Below, in pieces: positions 57,592 to 64,000 of a stretch of DNA of 64,000 nt. The notes under the pieces were generated by a model. That model had not been told where the DNA came from. It searched no databases and saw only the letters and a list, made by a program, of their open reading frames with translations. The position numbers and the translations under genes were made by a program. Origin of the DNA: Candidatus Reconcilbacillus cellulovorans (GTDB lineage: Bacteria; Bacillota; Bacilli; Paenibacillales; Reconciliibacillaceae); assembly GCA_002507565.1 (NCBI GenBank), contig MOXJ01000005.1:1-64000 (forward strand), read 5' to 3'. Numbering within the stretch: the stretch's first letter is position 1; each line of letters starts with the position of its first letter.

Positions 57592-58219
57592 ATGGATTTT
57601 CAGCGATTCATTAAGGCGGTTTCGCTTTTGACCGTTTTCACAGTTGCTTTAGTGTTTCCTTTTACCTCAGCAGTATTGGCTACTGAAGATTTGAACAAGG
57701 AAAATGTATTGTCTGTTGTTGAAGCCAAAATTAATGAGCATGTTCAACTCGGAAAAACAGAGTTTCAAGGTATTAAACCTGGTAAGATTATTAAAATAAG
57801 GGATGAGAACAATCAAATAACAAAATTTTTAGTCGTGCTCGAAAGAGATTCGCAAACGGCAGGCTATATGATCGTTGACTCTTTAACGAATAATATCGTG
57901 GAATACGCTCTAGGAGATTCACATCCTGGATCGAACACTCCTAATGAACTTTATTACCTCGGGCCCTTGTCATTCATATGTGGAACAAGTAAACGATAAT
58001 ACGTTTAGAGATTTAATAAATAACAAAGAGTTTAACAAAGCAGAGTTTCAAAACATTCAGGAATTTATTAAATCCAAAAATAGGAATATTGCGAGTGATG
58101 AATCCAATATTTTCCTTTCCTCTGAAAGAGCTCAGTCCCCAATATTTACGAAGAACGCAGACGTGAACAGATTGAGAAACAAGCCGATTTACTGGAACAC
58201 AGCCTTTTTGTGCTTCTAA
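57592..58219 (+). pseudogene. Frameshifted secreted-protein gene
   Basis: The start ATG has AGAGGGATTTAA upstream and encodes a clear signal peptide (about residues 1-30, cut near SAVLATE), then a mostly beta region ('FLVVLERDSQTAGYMIVDS'). Frame 1 ends at 57999, but the protein-like reading continues in the next frame ('YVEQVNDNTFRDL') to 58219. The switch sits at a tandem TCATTCAT (57970-57977); removing one TCAT unit restores one frame of about 208 codons. The region is much more AT-rich than the rest, suggesting transfer. The N-terminal part resembles propeptide-like regions of secreted peptidases, but no catalytic domain follows, so I assign no function. Confidence 0.75.
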
Positions 58220-58254
58220 GCCACTTTAAATCTTCGCGGTAGAAGAGGTGCTTT

Positions 58255-58677
58255 ATGATGAAAAAGCTAGCAGCTGCATTACTGTTTTTAGTTTTAATTA
58301 GTTGCAGTAGAAATATTGAAGAAAGACACAAGGAGTATGTAGAATCATTTGGTATGGAAATAAAAAGTTTTTATGGAAGTGACTTGGAAGAAGTAAATTT
58401 AATGTTACCAGAGAGAAAACAAATGTATGAAAATATGGGAATTAACTTAGAGGCTTATCGGGATAAAAAAATACGTTTTGTACATTATTTATTAAAAGAG
58501 AGTTGTAAGGATAAATACGGAACTCACAAGATGAGTGTAACGATAGTGGAATATAACTCTCAGATTATTGGTGCATATATTGGCCATGAAGACGGAAATC
58601 CAGGAGTGATAAAAATTGATAAAAAAGCTGAAGTATTTAATAGATTTGGATGCGAAATAATGGAAGAAAGAAGATAA
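58255..58677 (+). CDS. Small lipoprotein of unknown function
   Basis: A 140-residue lipoprotein: signal 'MMKKLAAALLFLVLISC' with the lipobox Cys at 17, then a soluble, charged mixed domain with no recognised motif. GAGGTG precedes the ATG. Same AT-rich composition and strand as the broken gene 36 nt upstream, so probably one transferred unit. Intact as far as seen. No terminator is clear after it. Confidence 0.75.
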   Translation: MMKKLAAALLFLVLISCSRNIEERHKEYVESFGMEIKSFYGSDLEEVNLMLPERKQMYENMGINLEAYRDKKIRFVHYLLKESCKDKYGTHKMSVTIVEYNSQIIGAYIGHEDGNPGVIKIDKKAEVFNRFGCEIMEERR

Positions 58678-58742
58678 ATTGGAAAATAAATAATCGTTAA
58701 ATAATTGAGAGCGTTGTCATCTGGCATTCCAAGCAGAGTTGA

Positions 58743-59041
58743 ACGAATCAGCGTCAAAACGATTGGCGTAACATTCTTACCTACATGAGCCAAGACAATG
58801 TCCCGTTTGAGGGGAAAGATGGTGCGAAAAGGCTTATCAGCTTCATCGGATGGGAGCTATTTGACGCTTACACTCTTTCAAAGCTTATTGCTCGAAAGCC
58901 CTGATTCCAAGAGAATTCATCTACGCCGCCAGTAACACCAATCGAAAGACCAATATCATCGCCCACTCGCTCAACATCGCCGACATCCAGACCGTCACCG
59001 CCAAAGCCAACAGCCACGACTCCCGTCGCCACTTCCATTAA
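58743..59041 (+). pseudogene. Remnant of an unrecognised gene, frameshifted
   Basis: An open stretch without a start (58743-58904, containing 'PFEGKDGAKRLISFIGW' and 'FDAYTLSKLIARK') overlaps another frame that reads to a stop at 59041 ('PREFIYAASNTNRKTNIIAH'). Together they look like the C-terminal part of one protein broken by a shift near 58890. Base composition moves from AT-rich back to GC-rich here, so it may be the seam of the island. No family recognised. Confidence 0.5.
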
Positions 59042-59132
59042 GTGGAGGGGCGAAAGACGCCCGCAGCCGCGGACGTCTCATCGACCAAACGTCTCGATTC
59101 AAAAATTTTTCCGGACAAAGGAGCAAGGAACC

Positions 59133-59414
59133 ATGATCGACACCCTTTCCAACACCATCGTCAAACTGGCCGAAGCCGGCCGCACGGCCCAGCAAACGCT
59201 GAGCAGCGGCGCGAACCCGATGGTGATCAAGGAGTACGGGTCCAAGGCCAACCTGACGTGCGACATGCAGTTCAACAGCCAGACCGACATCAGTTTGAAA
59301 TTTTGGATTGTAAGCCTCCAGCAAAAATTCACCTTCGACTACAAACAGCATTGGGGGCTGAAAGTCAGCTGCACGATCGTGCCGGTCGTCACCTTGAGCG
59401 ACAGCGCTCAATAA
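59133..59414 (+). CDS. Small protein of unknown function, beta-rich
   Basis: A 93-residue protein with AAGGAGCAAGGAACC before its ATG. A short helical start (residues 1-25) is followed by alternating polar and hydrophobic strands ('NLTCDMQFNSQTDISLKFWI', 'KFTFDYKQHWGLKVSCTIVP'). No signal or full membrane helix; the two Cys are not in a zinc pair. Codon use is like the GC-rich host genes, unlike its AT-rich neighbours. It is 63 nt before the next gene on the same strand. The function is unknown. Confidence 0.75.
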   Translation: MIDTLSNTIVKLAEAGRTAQQTLSSGANPMVIKEYGSKANLTCDMQFNSQTDISLKFWIVSLQQKFTFDYKQHWGLKVSCTIVPVVTLSDSAQ

Positions 59415-59477
59415 GCGTAACGAGCCGGTCCGGCCCCGGAACGCGACTACGGGCAAACGGAGAAAGGAGACAGCGTG

Positions 59478-59795
59478 ATGGAACCGATCACCTATCCGGT
59501 TTACGATCCCGGCTACTATTCGCCCCAGAACGGCTGGATCCCGTTCGAGACGTTCGCGCTCGGCGTCAGCCGGTCAGCCGACAAGGCGCAAAACGAACTG
59601 GCGGCGCCGTGCCAGGGCGGATTCCGGATGTGCATCCGGTCGCTCAGCATCGACGCGCCGCTGGAAATGCACGTCGACCCGGCTTCCGGCGTCACGTCGG
59701 TGATATCCCCCTCGGCGGCCGCGCGGCTCGACTCGACGTTTCGGGAAGAGTGGCTCGCGCGCGTACGGCTGGAATTGGGTCTACGCCCCGTGTGA
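59478..59795 (+). CDS. Small protein of unknown function, partner of the gene before
   Basis: A 105-residue GC-rich gene with AAAGGAG 8 nt before the ATG at 59478 (a GTG lies one codon earlier). The N-terminus is rich in Tyr and Pro ('YPVYDPGYYSPQNGWIPF'); the middle has 'PCQGGFRMCIRS' and the end is helical. No signal or membrane segment. Probably co-transcribed with the 93-residue gene. Not recognised. Confidence 0.7.
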   Translation: MEPITYPVYDPGYYSPQNGWIPFETFALGVSRSADKAQNELAAPCQGGFRMCIRSLSIDAPLEMHVDPASGVTSVISPSAAARLDSTFREEWLARVRLELGLRPV

Positions 59796-59872
59796 AGGAT
59801 GACGCCGTTTCCGCCCCTCCCCCGCGGTCGGAACCTTGGGACGAAGTCGCGTTCCGGGCAAGCACGATTCCA

Positions 59873-59908
59873 GGCTCCGGGCGGCCGGTTCACCGGTCGT
59901 CCGGAGCC
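59873..59908. repeat. Strong hairpin between convergent genes
   Basis: GGCTCCGG (59873-59880) pairs with CCGGAGCC (59901-59908), with an inner GCCGGT/ACCGGT stem. No T-run on either side, so it is not a standard terminator, but it lies between two convergent genes (59796-60051) where nothing else is seen. Confidence 0.6.
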
Positions 59909-60051
59909 GCCGCCGCGGCGAAAGCCCGGCTTTTCTCTGCCGTAGTTTCCTCCGCGTTTTTTCCTCGTTTTCCGCGGCATTTTCCCGAACCGCGAGCGCC
60001 AAGACGAAGCGACCGGCCCAAATGCCGCAATGACCTGGCGCAGTTTCCCGC

Positions 60052-61050
60052 TTACGTCCCGGCCGGCGACGGCGACACCGCAGGCGACGCTGCCGGCGAC
60101 GGCTCTGCCGACGGCGACGGCGACGCCGTCAGCTTCTCTTTCAGGGCGTCGGCGACCGCCTGCACGTTCGCGACTGGCACGGCGTACGCCCATGCTCCGC
60201 CGTCGGCGACGATGCGGACGACCTCGCCGTCGATCTGTCCGCGATAGACGGCCTGCGTTTCCTTGCCGTCGGATTCGGCGTTCGTGAGCTCGATCAGCAG
60301 CTCCGGATCGGTCAGCCGCACTTCCGACGCCGGCCGAACCAACTCGTTCGTCTCCAGCCCGCCCAGCTTGGCCAGCACGCCGTCCGCGTCGGCGCCGGAG
60401 ATCGTCCTGCCGTTTAATTTCCAGTCGGATTCGTGCGCCATGCGGGCGGGATCGGACTTGACCATCGTATAGGTTTCGCCTTTCCACGTCAGTCGGAACG
60501 TTTTCAACTTCGCGGCGTCGTACTCGACCGCCTTTTTCGCCATAAAATCGAACGCCGTTTTTTTCAGCGGATCGACGAACACCGAGCGGACCTTGTATAC
60601 CTTCGGATCGCCGCCGGCCATCACGTAATAGGCGCCGCCGGTGGGCAGCTCGTCGCCGATCCGCAGCTCCTTGCCCGAACCGTCGGCCAGGCCGACCGAC
60701 AGTTCATACTTCGCGTCCTTCAGCCCGTATTTGGCGATGTCGGCCGGATTCGCCTCGACGACAGACAGCGGCGCTACGTCGCGGAAAGAAGAAATCCACG
60801 CCTCGACGGCGGACGGGTCGACAGGCAGCCGCGACGGTTTCGTCATCTGCCAGGTCCCGTCGTTTTTTTCCAGCGCGACTTCGCCGTCGGCCGACCGCAC
60901 TTCGACGGCCGTCACTTCTTTGTCGCCGGGATCGGCGAGTTTCGCCAACGTCTCTTCCTTCTCCTGAAAATAGTTCTGGCTTCGGGCGTACAGCCAGGCG
61001 GCGACGCAAAGCACGACGAGTATCAGTGTCGGCGCAAGCCGGCGCATCAT
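60052..61050 (-). CDS. DUF4340 domain protein of a Gld-type ABC system
   Basis: A 332-residue membrane-anchored protein: N-terminal helix 'LAPTLILVVLCVAAWLYA', then repeated DUF4340 units ('WQMTKPSRLPVDPSAVEAWI', 'WKLNGRTISGADADGVLAKL') and a Ser/Pro tail ('ASPSPSAEPSPAASPAVSPS'). It is the usual last gene of gldA-gldF-gldG type operons. Outside-facing role inferred. ATG at 61050 with GGAGGAGG, overlapping the gldG stop (ATGATG). Confidence 0.88.
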   Translation of the reverse strand: MMRRLAPTLILVVLCVAAWLYARSQNYFQEKEETLAKLADPGDKEVTAVEVRSADGEVALEKNDGTWQMTKPSRLPVDPSAVEAWISSFRDVAPLSVVEANPADIAKYGLKDAKYELSVGLADGSGKELRIGDELPTGGAYYVMAGGDPKVYKVRSVFVDPLKKTAFDFMAKKAVEYDAAKLKTFRLTWKGETYTMVKSDPARMAHESDWKLNGRTISGADADGVLAKLGGLETNELVRPASEVRLTDPELLIELTNAESDGKETQAVYRGQIDGEVVRIVADGGAWAYAVPVANVQAVADALKEKLTASPSPSAEPSPAASPAVSPSPAGT

Positions 61051-62441
61051 CCCGTCCGCCTCCTCCACCAGACGAGGCCGCCGACGGCGAGAAACATCGC
61101 CGGATACAGGACGACCGACGTCCAGACGACGGCGTTCGCCTGCCCGCGGGTGATGATCGCCTGCTGCAGCGTCTCCACGCGCGGGGCGATCGTGACCAAG
61201 TTTTCGTTTTCCTGCAGCCAAGCCGCCGTGTTCAGCGCGAAGTTTTCGTTCGCCTGCTCGCGGATGAGCTGGTTGTTCAAAAACAGGGCGTTGCCGACGA
61301 CGATCGCCTTCGGCTTGCCGTCCTTGTCCTCGACTGCATAGGCGAGGTCGAGCGGCCCGTCGATATCGCCCGCCGCCTTACGCACGTCTTCTTCCCGGAC
61401 GGTACCGGAAGCGAACACATCGAGATTCGTTTTGCCGTACGACTGAGCCGACGTCCGAAGCAACGCCGTCGCACGGTAATCCGGATGATCGGCCGTCGCC
61501 GACAACGCGATCGCGCCGGGCAACACGACGACAAGCCCTTTTTCGTCGAGCGGGTTGACCGTCTCGTGAAAACCGTAGTCAGGAACGACGGTCAGCGGGT
61601 TGTTAAACAGCGTCGTACGCAGCTCGACGGCGACGGCGTTCAGACTTTTCACGCCGAGATCGCCGAGCAGCGCGGGAATGTTTTTCCAAGACGCCATGTT
61701 GGCGCTATAACCGATGCATACATACAGCTTACCCTTGCCCTTGACGTATTCGCGCAGTACCGCAAGCTCCTGGTCGGTCAGGTCGTTCTGCGGGCCGATG
61801 ATGAACACGGCCGTGGCGTCTTCGGGCACTTTGCCCTCTTTCAGCAGGTTCAGTTCTTTGACCGCATAGTTGTCTCCTTCCAGCGCGGACGTCAAACTGC
61901 TCAGTTGGGACATCGGAATTTCACCGTGACCGGACAGCAGATACACCGGCAGCTGCTTGTCCGACGTCAGCTGCACGATCGCCTGCGTCAGCTTCATCTC
62001 ACCGGCAAACGCGTACGAACCGTCCTGGTTGACGCTGAACATGTCGTAATCGTAAAGTTTTTTCGTCTTGCCTTCCTTCGTCTCGACGACGATCGTGCCC
62101 GGCGTCGTCACCTCATATTTTCTCGCCGTCATCGGATCGCGCTCGATGTCGACCTCGGTATAGGTGAAACGATCGGTTCTTTTTGAATATTCTTTCAGAA
62201 GATCAAGAATTTGTCTAGATCCGACCTGGTTGCCGCTTTCGAAAAACGTCAACACGCGAATGTCGGTTTTCAGGTTGCGCAGCGTGGTGATCGTTTTTTC
62301 GGACAGGGTGTTCCGCTTGTTGGCGGTCAAATCCCACTGCAGTCCCGTCCGTGAGCCGAGAAAAAGCGTCGAGAGCACGAACAGCACGACGACCGCGGCG
62401 GACAGCACCGCCGAGTTCGTGCCGCGAATCCATCGGTTCAC
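61047..62441 (-). CDS. GldG-like ABC transporter accessory protein
   Basis: A 464-residue protein with membrane segments at both ends ('AVLSAAVVVLFVLSTLFLG' and 'VVLYPAMFLAVGGLVWW') and a large external GldG/DUF-type domain between ('VYLLSGHGEIPMSQLSSL', 'GKGKLYVCIGYSAN'). Start GTG with AAGGGGGGAG upstream. It acts with GldF and GldA. In gliding bacteria these proteins aid motility; in Firmicutes the substrate is unknown. Confidence 0.9.
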   Translation of the reverse strand: MNRWIRGTNSAVLSAAVVVLFVLSTLFLGSRTGLQWDLTANKRNTLSEKTITTLRNLKTDIRVLTFFESGNQVGSRQILDLLKEYSKRTDRFTYTEVDIERDPMTARKYEVTTPGTIVVETKEGKTKKLYDYDMFSVNQDGSYAFAGEMKLTQAIVQLTSDKQLPVYLLSGHGEIPMSQLSSLTSALEGDNYAVKELNLLKEGKVPEDATAVFIIGPQNDLTDQELAVLREYVKGKGKLYVCIGYSANMASWKNIPALLGDLGVKSLNAVAVELRTTLFNNPLTVVPDYGFHETVNPLDEKGLVVVLPGAIALSATADHPDYRATALLRTSAQSYGKTNLDVFASGTVREEDVRKAAGDIDGPLDLAYAVEDKDGKPKAIVVGNALFLNNQLIREQANENFALNTAAWLQENENLVTIAPRVETLQQAIITRGQANAVVWTSVVLYPAMFLAVGGLVWWRRRTG

Positions 62442-62454
62442 GCGACTCCCCCCT

Positions 62455-63165
62455 TCATTTCCAGCGCCGGCGCTCCAGCGACTGAATGCTCAGAGCAAGG
62501 AAGACGGCGCTCAGCAAAATGTAAAACAGCACATCGGACAGGTCGAAAATGCCTTTGTTCAGATCCTCCATTCGCCCGACGAGCGAAAACTGTTCGAGCA
62601 CCGATTTCGCCTCGGGAAAACGCGAATACGCCAGCCAATCGACCAGCCAGAACATCAGCAGCATGGCGAACGAGACAATACCGGCGACCATCTGATGCGC
62701 CGTCAACGTCGAGGCGAACAGCCCGACGGCCATCATCGCGGCGCCGAGCAGAAACATGCCGAGATAGCTCATCCACAGCACGGCTTGGTCGAGGTCGCCG
62801 AACCTCGACAGAATGAACGGATACAGAAAACTGCCCGCGATAAGCAAAAGCAACGCGCCGAGCGCGGCCAAATATTTGCCGATCACGATTTCCGCAATGC
62901 TCGCCGGCGAAGTCAAAAGCAGCTCGTCCGTACCGAACCGCAGTTCGTCCGACACGAGCCGCATCGTCAAAAGCGGCACGGCGAACAGCAGCATGAACAT
63001 GATGTTGCCGAAAATCGGCCGGACGTCGACCAGCAAGGTCCCTAAAAATTGGTTAATAAAGAAAAACCCGAACAGCAAAAAGAAAAAGGCAAACGCCACA
63101 TAGGAAGTCGGCGAGTAAAAATACATCGCGAATTCTTTGCGGAAAATCGCCCACGTTCTACGCAC
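62455..63165 (-). CDS. GldF-like ABC-2 type permease
   Basis: A 236-residue membrane protein with six hydrophobic helices and 'SDELRFGTDELLLTSPASIA', the typical ABC-2 cytosolic loop. Start GTG with GGAGGTGAAGG upstream, overlapping the ATPase gene end by 8 nt (GTGCGTAG). It forms the membrane channel for the ATPase upstream. Confidence 0.93.
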   Translation of the reverse strand: MRRTWAIFRKEFAMYFYSPTSYVAFAFFFLLFGFFFINQFLGTLLVDVRPIFGNIMFMLLFAVPLLTMRLVSDELRFGTDELLLTSPASIAEIVIGKYLAALGALLLLIAGSFLYPFILSRFGDLDQAVLWMSYLGMFLLGAAMMAVGLFASTLTAHQMVAGIVSFAMLLMFWLVDWLAYSRFPEAKSVLEQFSLVGRMEDLNKGIFDLSDVLFYILLSAVFLALSIQSLERRRWK

Positions 63166-64000
63166 GGTCCTTCACCTCCGACGAGTCGTCGCGCCCGTCC
63201 GGCGAAACGTCGCCGCCGCTGTCCGCTCCGCCGTCGTCCGTTCCGGAGACGTCTGCTTCGGGGACGTCCGCTTCGGGGACATCCGCTTCGGGGACGTCCG
63301 ACCCGCCGCCGTTCGACGTTTCCGGCCCCGCATCGCCTGCGGCCTCCGTCTTGCGCTCCTGCGCCGACGCCGCTTGCGCCGGTTTCGCGCGGCCGACCCA
63401 CGGCACCGGCTCGCCGGCCGTCAGCTTCAGGAAGATTTCTTCCAGCGTCAGGCTCGCGCGGCGCATCTCCAGAATCGGCATGCCCTGCTGCGCCAGCCGG
63501 AAAAACAGCGCCTCGCGAATGTCGCGGTTACCCCTGGCGGTCACCCGCACGCGGACGACGCCCGGTTCGGGCGGCGCGCCGTCTTTTTCCTCTTGAACGC
63601 GAAAAACGTTGGACGTTTCCCGGATCGTCCGCAGCACGTCGGCTTTGTCGCCCCGGACTTCCAGCACAACCTCGAACCGATCGGCCATCGACTGCGCGAT
63701 CTGATCCGGCTGCCCGTCCATCACGATCCGCCCCTGGTTGATGATCAGGACGCGGTTGCAGATCGCCTGAACTTCCGGCAAAATGTGGGTGCTGAGCAGC
63801 ACGGTGTGGTTGTTGCCGAGCTCCCGGATCAACTCGCGGATTTCGATGATCTGTTTCGGGTCGAGCCCCGACGTCGGTTCGTCGAGCACGAGCAGGTCGG
63901 GCTTGTGAATGATCGCCTGCGCCAGGCCGACGCGCTGCTTGTAGCCTTTCGACAGGCTGCGGATGATTTGCCGCTCGCGTCCTTTCAAGCCGAGCTTCTC
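63158..64000 (-). CDS. GldA-like ABC transporter ATPase, 5' end beyond the window
   Basis: 280 residues of the C-terminal part are visible; Walker A lies off the right edge. Seen: signature 'LSKGYKQRVGLAQAIIHKPD', Walker B 'LLVLDEPTSGLDPKQ', H-loop 'LLSTHILPEVQAICNRV', and the domain end. After residue about 205 (visible numbering) a long Ala/Glu/Asp tail with three PEADV repeats follows, absent in typical GldA. Operon with the permease, GldG and DUF4340 genes. Confidence 0.94.
   Translation of the reverse strand, partial: EKLGLKGRERQIIRSLSKGYKQRVGLAQAIIHKPDLLVLDEPTSGLDPKQIIEIRELIRELGNNHTVLLSTHILPEVQAICNRVLIINQGRIVMDGQPDQIAQSMADRFEVVLEVRGDKADVLRTIRETSNVFRVQEEKDGAPPEPGVVRVRVTARGNRDIREALFFRLAQQGMPILEMRRASLTLEEIFLKLTAGEPVPWVGRAKPAQAASAQERKTEAAGDAGPETSNGGGSDVPEADVPEADVPEADVSGTDDGGADSGGDVSPDGRDDSSEVKDRA
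63251..63295 (-). repeat. Tandem 15-bp repeat in the ATPase tail
   Basis: Three 15-bp units of the form GTCCGCTTCGGGGAC (plus strand), differing at one or two bases, encode PEADV three times in the acidic tail. Copy number is likely to vary between strains. Confidence 0.85.

Noticed and set aside
57944-58219. Separate 91-codon gene
   Set aside because: Its ATG has no ribosome binding site and it reads as the shifted continuation of the gene at 57592.
59133-59414. Assignment to the DUF2589 family
   Set aside because: Only a vague likeness in beta-rich pattern; no motif supports it.

Overview
The window is a stretch of a GC-rich, endospore-forming Firmicute chromosome. Spore genes (spoIIE, spoVT, spoVG, yabG, yabP, yabQ, gin, fin), strong Shine-Dalgarno sequences, frequent TTG and GTG starts, and the gene order itself point to the Paenibacillaceae (Paenibacillus, Cohnella or Thermobacillus type). 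The family assignment is inference. Read on the minus strand from high to low coordinates, the order follows the origin-proximal region of Bacillus subtilis: tmk, darA, yaaR, holB, ricT, yabA, trmN6, rsmI, abrB, tatD, yabE, rnmV, rsmA, yabG, veg, ispE, purR, ridA, spoVG, glmU, ctc, pth, fin, mfd, spoVT, mazG, rqcP, yabP, yabQ, divIC, spoIIE, yabS, a yabT-like kinase, tilS, hpt, ftsH, coaX, hslO and a yacD-like foldase. It ends with rpmE, a YhcN-type lipoprotein and the 5' end of a 16S rRNA that runs off the left edge.

Layout: 1-7.1 kb holds rRNA, rpmE, foldase, hslO, coaX and nadABC. 7.3-21.9 kb holds ftsH, purine salvage and tRNA modification, and the sporulation and division block, with an alpha-galactosidase set into it. 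21.9-35.3 kb holds spoVT, prsA-like, mfd, fin, pth, ctc, glmU, spoVG, ridA, purR, ispE, veg, yabG, rsmA and rnmV. 35.4-39.8 kb holds yabE behind a c-di-AMP riboswitch, tatD, an HD hydrolase and divergent abrB. 39.9-47.3 kb holds an ATPase/TOPRIM gene coupled to rsmI, then trmN6, yabA, ricT, holB, yaaR, darA and tmk. 47.4-57.3 kb holds a lone assimilatory nitrate reductase, a YaaO-type decarboxylase, gin, ligA, pcrA and pcrB. 57.3-59.8 kb is a plus-strand accessory island, partly AT-rich and with broken genes. 60.0-64.0 kb is a Gld-type ABC exporter operon cut by the right edge.

The genes form a growth-to-sporulation hub: cofactor synthesis (NAD, CoA), nucleotide supply, replication and repair (holB, yabA, pcrA, ligA, mfd), cell wall (glmU, yabE, divIC) and spore control. 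Regulatory DNA agrees with this. I find a sigma-H promoter at spoVG, sigma-F/G boxes at spoVT, fin and gin, Spo0A-like boxes at abrB and spoIIE, tandem consensus promoters at veg, and a ydaO-class riboswitch at yabE, with the c-di-AMP receptor gene darA 10 kb away.

The least explained parts are the ATPase/TOPRIM gene in the rsmI operon (a defence candidate), the 57.3-59.8 kb island with two small intact unknown genes, the nitrate reductase with a terminator between its likely promoter and its start, and several long palindromes in leaders and intergenic DNA.
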